A stretch of DNA of 6,931 nt, taken from NCBI GenBank assembly GCA_021817625.1, contig JAKASY010000079.1, positions 1 to 6,931 on the forward strand, given 5' to 3'. The stretch comes from Bacillota bacterium (lineage in GTDB: Bacteria; Bacillota_E; JAJZYS01; JAILZS01). Below are positions 1 to 4,333 of the stretch, in pieces. The position numbers and the translations under genes were made by a program. Each line of letters starts with the position of its first letter. Position 1 is the stretch's first letter. The notes under the pieces are model-generated. The model did no database searches, was not told where the DNA came from, and saw only the letters and a program-made list of their open reading frames with translations.

Positions 1-489
1 GCGCGGCCGGATCTTGGCGTCGACCCAAGCGCCGCTGGGCTGGCCGGGCTCCTGCACGACTGGGGTCGGGGCGAGGGCAGCGCGGAGGCGATACTCGCCG
101 CCGCGGTGCGCCTGGGGGTGCCGGTGGGGCGGGCGGCGCGTCGGCGCCCGGTGGCCCTGCTCCACGCGCCGGTAGGCGCGGCGCTCCTGCGCGAGCAGGG
201 TCTGGGTGACGACGCGGTCCTCAGGGCCGTTTCCCGGCACACGGCCGGGGCAGCCGACATGGGTGCGCTCGACCTCCTCGTGTACACGGCCGACTTCTGC
301 GAGCCGGGGCGTACCCACGAGGGCGCCGCCGAGGTGAGGGCGCTCCTGCGCCGCGACCTGCGGGCGGCCGCGCGCCTTGCCACGCGCCATACGATGGAGC
401 ACCTTTTGGCACAGGGAGAGATGGTAGAGACGTCTGCGCTCGACCTTTGGAACGATCTCGTGGCGGATGGCGAGGAGGCTTCGGCATGA
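1..489 (+). CDS. yqeK: HD-domain hydrolase YqeK, 3' part (5' end outside window)
   Basis: The reading frame is open from base 1 and ends with TGA at 487-489, giving 162 visible residues. It matches the C-terminal part of YqeK, an HD-domain phosphohydrolase that splits symmetrical dinucleoside tetraphosphates (Ap4A) in Gram-positive bacteria. Visible metal-site motifs are the HD pair in LLHDW (residues 19-20), a histidine in LLHAPVG (residue 55), and RHTAG followed by YTADFCEPGR (His 80, Asp 98). The spacing and the C-terminal pattern ending in LDLWNDL fit the family. The start codon and the first HD-domain histidine lie upstream of the window. Its stop overlaps the rsfS start as ATGA, so the two genes are probably translationally coupled. 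The yqeK-rsfS order is usual in Bacillota, often downstream of nadD, which would be expected just left of the window. Internal GTG/ATG starts such as the one at 106 are not the true start. Confidence 0.88.
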   Translation, partial: ARPDLGVDPSAAGLAGLLHDWGRGEGSAEAILAAAVRLGVPVGRAARRRPVALLHAPVGAALLREQGLGDDAVLRAVSRHTAGAADMGALDLLVYTADFCEPGRTHEGAAEVRALLRRDLRAAARLATRHTMEHLLAQGEMVETSALDLWNDLVADGEEASA

Positions 490-827
490 CCGCGAAGGAG
501 AAGGCGGAGCTCGTGGTTGCCGCGTGCGAAGAGCACAAGGCGCTGGAGACGGCGATGCTGCCCCTGCGGGACACGATCGTGGCCGACTACTTCGTGATCG
601 CCGCCGGGCGGTCGCGCGTCCAGGTGCAGGCGCTCGCAGACGCCGTGGAGGAGCGCCTCGACCAGGCCGGCGTGGCCCTGGGCCACCGGGAGGGGTACGA
701 CGCGGCGCGGTGGGTCCTTCTCGATTACGGCGACGTCGTCGTGCACGTGTTTGCCGAGGAGGAGCGCCGGTTCTACGGTCTCGAGCGCCTGTGGGAGGAA
801 ACCGAGGCCGCGCGGGAGGACGCCTGA
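486..827 (+). CDS. rsfS: Ribosomal silencing factor RsfS
   Basis: This 113-aa protein is the usual length for RsfS (RsfA/Iojap/DUF143). RsfS binds ribosomal protein uL14 on the 50S subunit and blocks subunit joining when nutrients are scarce. Diagnostic blocks are DYFVIAAGRS (residues 34-43), QVQALADAVEERL (46-58), EGYDAARWVLLDYGDVVVHVF (69-89, conserved Asp-Tyr-Gly-Asp core) and RRFYGLERLWEE (94-105). The ATG at 486 is chosen over an in-frame ATG at 447 because it lies in the ATGA overlap with the yqeK stop, has a GAGGAGG Shine-Dalgarno at about 471-477, and starts the protein where the family normally starts. The upstream extension would only read through yqeK in another frame. The gene is intact and looks like host core genome. 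Confidence 0.95.
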   Translation: MTAKEKAELVVAACEEHKALETAMLPLRDTIVADYFVIAAGRSRVQVQALADAVEERLDQAGVALGHREGYDAARWVLLDYGDVVVHVFAEEERRFYGLERLWEETEAAREDA

Positions 828-857
828 AGCCGGCACGGCCGAAGCGGCGAGCACGCG

Positions 858-886
858 TTGACACCGCCCGGGGCCGCGGGTAACAT
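858..886 (+). promoter_or_regulatory. Sigma70-type promoter for tRNA-Ala
   Basis: A perfect -35 hexamer TTGACA (858-863) is followed after exactly 17 nt by TAACAT (881-886), which matches the TATAAT consensus at four of six bases, including the key first T-A and final A-T. Transcription would begin near 893, about 30 nt before the mature tRNA. The site lies in the short gap between rsfS and the tRNA, so the tRNA is probably its own transcription unit. Confidence 0.72.
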
Positions 887-924
887 GTTGCCCTGGACGC
901 GCTCGCCGGAGGGCGCTTCGTTTT

Positions 925-1000
<76 letters not shown>

Positions 1001-1005
1001 CTTGG

Positions 1006-1040
1006 AACCCGCATCCCGCAAGGGATTGCGGGTTTTCTCT
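1006..1040 (+). terminator. Rho-independent terminator after tRNA-Ala
   Basis: The arm AACCCGCATCCC (1006-1017) pairs with GGGA-TGCGGGTT (1022-1034), leaving one bulged T at 1026 or 1027 and a GCAA (GNRA-type) tetraloop at 1018-1021. A T-rich tail, TTTTCTCTTTCTC, follows the 3' arm from 1033. It is placed 5 nt after the tRNA CCA, so it ends tRNA transcription. It could be host sequence within the att core, or a replacement terminator brought by the element. The reverse orientation lacks a comparable T tract, so it is a weaker candidate for ending int transcription. Confidence 0.88.
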
Positions 1041-1070
1041 TTCTCACGATGCGTTGCTCGAAGGGCCGTT

Positions 1071-1091
1071 CTACTGCAACGCTACTGCAAC
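1071..1091. repeat. Tandem 10-bp direct repeat next to attL
   Basis: CTACTGCAAC occurs twice, at 1071-1080 and 1082-1091, separated by one base so the period is 11 bp, about one helical turn. The second copy overlaps the int stop codon. Same-face spacing about 70 bp from the presumed crossover site is what one would expect of integrase arm-type binding sites, but this is inference. The region also contains a 7-bp inverted repeat, GCGTTGC (1051-1057) with GCAACGC (1076-1082). Confidence 0.5.
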
Positions 1092-2263
1092 CGGCCTGCG
1101 AGCGTCTTGTCCATCGCCTTCCCCAGCCGGCTGACGGCCTTCTCGGCGAGTCCCGGCGTCAGGTGGCTGTAGGTGTTGAGGGTCTGGGCGATGGTGCTGT
1201 GGCCGAGGAGGGTCTGTACCACCTTCGGGTGCTCGCCCAACTCCAACAACGTTGAGGCGAAGGCGTGCCGCAAGTCGTGGAAGCGGTAGTGCGGTAGCTC
1301 GGCTTTCGTGAGCAACGCATCGAAGGAGCGGGAGGCGTTGCGCGGGTCGACGGGGCCGCCGTCAGGCACGGTGAACACGAGGCCGGCGTCCTTGTAGGCC
1401 GCGCCGACCAACAGGCGCTCCTGGTTCTGACGGGCCTTGTGGGCGCGCAACTCGCGCCGGGCGACGTCAGGGATTGGGATGGTACGTCGCGATAGCGTCG
1501 TCTTGGGCTCCGTGAATACCAGGCCCTCGGCGCGCGTGCGGATCAGGTTGCGCGTGATGGTCACGGTGGGCTTGTCGAGGTCGATGTCCGACCAGCGTAG
1601 CGCGAGCAGTTCGCCGCGCCTGGCGCCAGTTGCCCACGCGAGCAGGAACAGAGCGCTGAGCCGGTGTCCGCGCGCCGCCTCGAACAGCTTGCGCATGTCC
1701 TGCGCGGTCGGCGGATGGATCTCGTGTCGCGGCTGCCGAGGAGGATTCACGGCCTCGGCCACGTTGCGCACGAGCAGCCCTTCACGGACGGCCTGTTTGA
1801 GGGCCTGGTGCAAGACGGCGTGCATGTACGCCACCGTGCGTGGAGACAGGCCGCCCTTGCGGCGCTTGGCTCCCCCCTCGAGACGTTCCAGGTAGAACCG
1901 TTGCAGGTGCTCCGGCCGCAGGTCCTTGAGCCGCAACGTGCCCAGGCCCGGCACGATGTGGGCGCGAATCATCGTCCCGTAGGACTCCCACGTCGACTGC
2001 CGTACCTTGGGCCGCGCGTAGGTTGTATGCCAGCGGTCCAGCCACTCGCCGAGCGTCAGGCGGGGCGACGCCGGCAGCGTCCCCTCGCTCGCTGCCGTCA
2101 CGGCCGCGTTCAGCTTCTCGGCCACCTCTTGGCGCGTGCGCCCGTAGAACGTCCTGCGGATCAGGCGCCCGGTCTCCTTGTCGCGTCCAACGCTTACTTG
2201 AGCCATCCAGCGGCCGTCTGAGCACCGCGTTATGCTTCCCTCGCCGTTGCCTCGTTTGCTCAA
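1082..2263 (-). CDS. int: Tyrosine site-specific recombinase (phage-type integrase)
   Basis: This 393-aa protein has the full tyrosine-integrase layout. Residues about 5-52 (GNGEGSI to EKL) look like the N-terminal arm-type DNA-binding domain (AP2-like/Arm-DNA-bind). Residues 70-170 form the SAM-like core-binding domain. Residues 185-375 are the catalytic domain, with all six expected active-site positions: Arg215 in ATGARRGE, Lys254 in TEPKTT, His329 and Arg332 in FHDLRH, His355 in LLGHS, and nucleophile Tyr365 in TLNTYSHL. The start is TTG at 2261-2263, preceded by GAGGGGGG (2269-2276 on the complement) at good spacing; the frame is closed by a stop upstream at 2282-2284, and no ATG lies between. 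The gene runs toward tRNA-Ala and its stop lies 82 bp from the tRNA end, so it very likely catalyses integration and excision there. It lies last in the leftward gene row, 107 nt after the excisionase candidate. Confidence 0.95.
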   Translation of the reverse strand: MSKRGNGEGSITRCSDGRWMAQVSVGRDKETGRLIRRTFYGRTRQEVAEKLNAAVTAASEGTLPASPRLTLGEWLDRWHTTYARPKVRQSTWESYGTMIRAHIVPGLGTLRLKDLRPEHLQRFYLERLEGGAKRRKGGLSPRTVAYMHAVLHQALKQAVREGLLVRNVAEAVNPPRQPRHEIHPPTAQDMRKLFEAARGHRLSALFLLAWATGARRGELLALRWSDIDLDKPTVTITRNLIRTRAEGLVFTEPKTTLSRRTIPIPDVARRELRAHKARQNQERLLVGAAYKDAGLVFTVPDGGPVDPRNASRSFDALLTKAELPHYRFHDLRHAFASTLLELGEHPKVVQTLLGHSTIAQTLNTYSHLTPGLAEKAVSRLGKAMDKTLAGRLQ

Positions 2264-2275
2264 GTCGTCCCCCCT

Positions 2276-2293
2276 CAGTGGTCAGGTGGCGGC
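2276..2293. repeat. Imperfect direct repeat copy 1 upstream of int
   Basis: CAGTGGTCAGGTGGCGGC here matches CAGTGTCAGGCGGCGGC at 2334-2350 with one substitution and one inserted base. The copies start 58 bp apart, in the gap between xis and int. This copy touches the int Shine-Dalgarno and forms the left arm of the hairpin at 2285-2309. Candidate roles are a binding site for the excisionase-like protein, an integrase arm site, or an operator for int; the sequence alone does not distinguish them. Confidence 0.5.
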
Positions 2294-2309
2294 GGGACAA
2301 GCCGCCACC
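2285..2309. promoter_or_regulatory. Perfect hairpin in the int leader
   Basis: GGTGGCGGC (2285-2293) and GCCGCCACC (2301-2309) are exact inverted repeats of 9 bp around a 7-nt loop. In the int transcript (- strand) this very GC-rich stem ends 8 nt before the GAGGGGGG Shine-Dalgarno. No T run follows on either strand, so it is not a standard terminator. It may be an operator palindrome, a translation-control stem or an mRNA-protecting structure. Confidence 0.55.
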
Positions 2310-2333
2310 ATGAGCGAAACACATCTGGGGCCG

Positions 2334-2350
2334 CAGTGTCAGGCGGCGGC
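2334..2350. repeat. Imperfect direct repeat copy 2 upstream of int
   Basis: CAGTGTCAGGCGGCGGC is the partner of the copy at 2276-2293 and begins 58 bp from it, placing it 21 nt downstream of the excisionase stop in the direction of transcription. Unlike copy 1 it has no matching inverted arm nearby, which suggests that the conserved unit is the direct repeat itself rather than the hairpin. Confidence 0.5.
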
Positions 2351-2370
2351 CGCGCATTCAGGTCCATGCG

Positions 2371-2574
2371 CTAGCTTGCCTGGCGCTCGAGCCAGCGAAT
2401 GAATGCGTCGCGCGGGATACGGATGGCTCGGCCAAACCGGACGACGGGAAAGCCCTCGGCGTGCACCAACGTGTACATGGTGGCCTCGGAGACGCGAGCC
2501 ACCTTAGCTGCCTCCGGCACGTTCAGCATGAGAGGGAGAGTGTCGGGGCCCGTAACCTGTCGTTGCTCGCTCAC
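2371..2574 (-). CDS. Small HTH protein, probable excisionase (MerR/HTH_17 type)
   Basis: This 67-aa protein carries the winged helix-turn-helix of the excisionase (HTH_17) family. From residue 17 it reads LNVPEAAKVARVSEATMYTL, the recognition helix region, followed by GFPVVRFGRAIRIPRDAFIRWLERQ (residues 41-65), the typical wing and C-terminal helix of this family. Such proteins bend att DNA and favour excision by a tyrosine integrase, and its position directly upstream of int fits that role. A few family members act instead as transcription regulators. The start chosen is GTG at 2572-2574, because AGGAAAGGGTGAG lies just upstream and a longer reading (to 2808) would run through the preceding zinc-ribbon gene in the wrong frame. 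An ATG at residue 16 is too close to the HTH domain. It follows the 118-aa gene by 31 nt. Confidence 0.82.
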   Translation of the reverse strand: MSEQRQVTGPDTLPLMLNVPEAAKVARVSEATMYTLVHAEGFPVVRFGRAIRIPRDAFIRWLERQAS

Positions 2575-2605
2575 CGGCTCACCCTTTCCTGGGCGACAAC
2601 AGCGC

Positions 2606-2962
2606 CTACTTGATGTACCGGGCGTCGGTCGGGTAGCCCACGCCTCCGCAGGCGTCGTGAACGGGTCTACTGCCCGGTATGTGCTGGCCCATGGCCTTGT
2701 GGCAGGACGTGCACACGAACGCGACCAGACGACGCGGGCGACTAGGCGCGTCCGCCTTGGGCGTGCCTGCCTTGTCGTCCAGCCACTGAGCGCGGCGCAT
2801 CGCGTCACGTGTGTCCAATGGCACCGCCGGGCGACCGCAGTGCTCGGCCGGCGTATCAGTGAACAAGGCAGAGCGGCCTAGGGTGCGCCGGCACGATGTG
2901 CAGAGCCACGTGCAAACGGTGCGCTGGATGGTGCCAGGGTCCTTGGGTGTCGGTGTGGCCAT
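2606..2962 (-). CDS. 118-aa protein with two CxxC...H-C zinc-ribbon-like units
   Basis: I do not recognise a named family. The protein has two similar units, apparently an internal duplication: C21-x2-C24 with H41-C42-G43, and C84-x2-C87 with H102-x2-C105-G106. Each unit begins Cys-Thr-Ser-Cys and has 14-16 residues between the second Cys and the His, consistent with binding one structural zinc per unit. A charged linker (residues 48-79) joins them. The 66-aa protein just upstream carries one unit of the same design. The ATG at 2960-2962 has a strong GAGGAGG Shine-Dalgarno (2971-2977 on the complement). It lies 30 nt after that 66-aa gene and 31 nt before xis. Small zinc-ribbon proteins of this kind in mobile elements often bind nucleic acid or partner proteins, but no function can be assigned here. 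Confidence 0.72.
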   Translation of the reverse strand: MATPTPKDPGTIQRTVCTWLCTSCRRTLGRSALFTDTPAEHCGRPAVPLDTRDAMRRAQWLDDKAGTPKADAPSRPRRLVAFVCTSCHKAMGQHIPGSRPVHDACGGVGYPTDARYIK

Positions 2963-2992
2963 CGACTCGTCCTCCTCGTTCGTCTACTTCGC

Positions 2993-3193
2993 TCAGCGGG
3001 AGTGCTGCGCGTGCCAGGCGTCACGGATTGCCCGGCCAAGGTCCTCAACGTGCTCCACCGCGTACATCACGGGCTTCATCCGGGTGCCGCAAGGCTTGTG
3101 GGTGAGGGTCGCGTCGGGCGGGTAGTAGTTGGTCGAGCGCTCGTTGCAGGGGACGCACAGGAACTGGACGCGGCGGTCTTCAGGCGCTGCCAT
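2993..3193 (-). CDS. 66-aa single-unit zinc-ribbon-like protein
   Basis: A small protein with FLCVPCNERS (C13-x2-C16) and THKPCG (H32-x2-C35-G36), a single copy of the Cys-Cys/His-Cys unit found twice in the 118-aa neighbour. The C-terminal half (residues 44-66) is probably a helix. The ATG at 3191-3193 is chosen over upstream in-frame starts because a strong GAGGAGGA (3201-3208 on the complement) lies 7 nt before it and the longer form would overlap the preceding gene heavily. The gene is 19 nt downstream of the 93-aa gene. Function unknown; its similarity to the next gene suggests descent from a common ancestor. Confidence 0.7.
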   Translation of the reverse strand: MAAPEDRRVQFLCVPCNERSTNYYPPDATLTHKPCGTRMKPVMYAVEHVEDLGRAIRDAWHAQHSR

Positions 3194-3212
3194 AGGGCGT
3201 TCCTCCTCGTGG

Positions 3213-3494
3213 TCAGTGAGTCGCGACGACGTGTGCCTCCTCGGCGATCTCGGCCCGCATGGCGGCCAGTAGCGCGGCGCGCATCTGCTCCTCGGCCTTC
3301 GCCTTGGCGTAGAGCGCCTTCGCGACATCGCGGCCGATGCGTTCCCGGCGGTCCGCCGGCAGGTAGCGGTAATGGCGCACGGCGCGCTGCAGTTCCGGCG
3401 CCTGGGCCTCAAGCTCGGTCACGCACTTTGCACGCTCCACGCGGTACTCCTCGAGCGTGAGCGGCTCCGTCGCGGTGTCAGGCAGCATCTCCAT
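3213..3494 (-). CDS. 93-aa helical protein, unknown function
   Basis: No family is recognised. The sequence is rich in Ala, Glu, Arg and Leu and is likely almost wholly alpha-helical. Residues about 13-41 (LTLEEYRVERAKCVTELEAQAP and onward) and 52-88 (RIGRDVAKALYAKAKAEEQ and onward) could form a helical hairpin or coiled coil. There are no membrane segments and no catalytic motifs. The ATG at 3492-3494 has an excellent AAGGAGGA (3502-3509 on the complement) and overlaps the end of the TerS-like gene by 17 nt, which supports translation coupled to that gene. That position would fit an accessory packaging or DNA-binding protein, but this rests on neighbourhood only. Confidence 0.7.
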   Translation of the reverse strand: MEMLPDTATEPLTLEEYRVERAKCVTELEAQAPELQRAVRHYRYLPADRRERIGRDVAKALYAKAKAEEQMRAALLAAMRAEIAEEAHVVATH

Positions 3495-3981
3495 TGTCGG
3501 GTCCTCCTTGAAGTTCGTCGGCCCATACGCTGGGAGCAGCCGCTTGGAGCGCCGCCATGAATCCGTTGTCGGCGGATACGACGGCCGCCAGAGGAGCGGG
3601 TTCCCGACGCCACACATCGGGCTTGCGGTTGGTCAGCCACTGAACGGCCGCAGCAACGTCGGGAGCCACCGTCTTAGTCACAATCTTGGTTGTGAAGAGC
3701 TCGTAGTTCCCGGTCTGCGGGTTGAGCCTGGTTTCCCTGGTCGTCTCGTCGTACTGGAAGCCCACCGCCCGGCGGAACAGGGCGTTCTCGACCAGGAGGT
3801 CCGCCACTTCGCGGCCGGATGCCAGCGCATCAGCGAAGTCCTCGTGTTCGCGTTGCCAGTCGTAGAGCGTGCGGACACCGATGCCGAGGTTCGCGGCGAT
3901 CTCCTCGTGGGTAAGGCCGTTACGTGCCCACGCCTCGACCAGTTCGAGCTTGCGGGGATCGTACAGCGTGCGTCGGGCCAT
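3478..3981 (-). CDS. Phage terminase small subunit-like HTH protein
   Basis: This 167-aa protein resembles the small-terminase/transposase-HTH proteins of Gram-positive phages. Residues 11-45 (KLELVEAWARNGLTHEEIAANLGIG, then RTLYDWQREH) are a homeodomain-like HTH. Residues 46-75 (EDFADALASGREVADLLVENALFRRAVGF) are the usual helical region for oligomerisation. Residues 98-125 carry the family-typical beta strand and VAPDVAAAVQWLTNRKPDVWR. TerS recognises the phage DNA packaging site and passes it to TerL. The ATG at 3979-3981 has GGAAGGA (3991-3997 on the complement). It starts inside the preceding 135-aa gene (62-nt overlap) and its end overlaps the following 93-aa gene. No large terminase follows, as it would in a normal phage. 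A general HTH regulator is the main alternative, but the C-terminal match favours TerS. Confidence 0.72.
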   Translation of the reverse strand: MARRTLYDPRKLELVEAWARNGLTHEEIAANLGIGVRTLYDWQREHEDFADALASGREVADLLVENALFRRAVGFQYDETTRETRLNPQTGNYELFTTKIVTKTVAPDVAAAVQWLTNRKPDVWRREPAPLAAVVSADNGFMAALQAAAPSVWADELQGGPDNGDAA

Positions 3982-4327
3982 CGGTGGTGCTCCTTCCTCG
4001 TCGGCGCCTGAGGCGTGGCCGGCGGTGCGAGTGTTCGGGCGTCGGGCAACGGGTCAGCGGTGGGAGTGGCCACCGACAGGGAGCGGAGCCGGGGCGGTGC
4101 GGAAAGGCGAAGGCTTGGCACCGGCAGGCCGGTTTCGGCCCTGCCCGCGTCCCTGGCGGAGAGTGGCGCGTGCAGCGCTGCGACGACGACGACCACATGG
4201 CCCACGCCCTGCACCGTTCGCCGTCCGCGCGGTCGGCCTTACAGCGGCGGCGCTGGATTGCTTCAGGGTTGTACGTCTGGCCCGCCTCCCCCGCTGTGGG
4301 GCGCGCTTCGTGCGGTAACCGCGGCAT
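3920..4327 (-). CDS. 135-aa protein with two Cys/His zinc-binding clusters
   Basis: The N-terminal half has a pattern seen in small phage proteins, RRRCKADRADGERCRAWAM followed by CTRH: ligands C29, C39, C52 and H55. A second cluster, CRCQAFAFPHRPGSAPCRWP, offers C68, C70, H77 and C84. These suggest two structural zinc sites in a nucleic-acid- or protein-binding protein; no enzyme motif is visible. The C-terminal 40 residues are Arg-rich and overlap the TerS-like gene by 62 nt, so the tail may be unstructured. The ATG at 4325-4327 sits 6 nt after the tape-measure-like stop, and the AACGGGTGAG that ends that gene doubles as Shine-Dalgarno, indicating coupled translation. A run of four CGA units (4181-4193) encodes Ser46-Ser49 inside the first zinc loop. 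Other frames here are open but lack the Cys/His pattern. Confidence 0.65.
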   Translation of the reverse strand: MPRLPHEARPTAGEAGQTYNPEAIQRRRCKADRADGERCRAWAMWSSSSQRCTRHSPPGTRAGPKPACRCQAFAFPHRPGSAPCRWPLPPLTRCPTPEHSHRRPRLRRRRGRSTTDGPTHAVRSPQARTGRGVGT

Positions 4328-4333
4328 CGGGGC

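Noticed and set aside
447..485. N-terminal extension of RsfS from the ATG at 447
   Set aside because: The added residues are not RsfS-like, the ATG at 486 has a good Shine-Dalgarno, and it forms the ATGA junction with yqeK.
467..883. 138-aa + strand frame across rsfS
   Set aside because: Out-of-frame shadow of rsfS with an Arg/Gly-rich translation; the real frame is clearly RsfS.
2285..2309. Hairpin as a rho-independent terminator between xis and int
   Set aside because: Neither strand has a T tract after the stem.
1782..2357. 191-aa - strand frame overlapping the int start
   Set aside because: Covers the integrase N-terminal half in a different frame, where the integrase domains are clear; its translation has no recognisable features.
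4181..4193. Four CGA units as a possible phase-variable tract
   Set aside because: A trinucleotide repeat this short would not shift the frame and just encodes four serines.
3678..4214. 178-aa - strand frame parallel to the 135-aa gene and TerS, considered as a frameshifted continuation
   Set aside because: It does not carry the Cys/His ligands or the HTH; the two neighbouring frames explain the region better.
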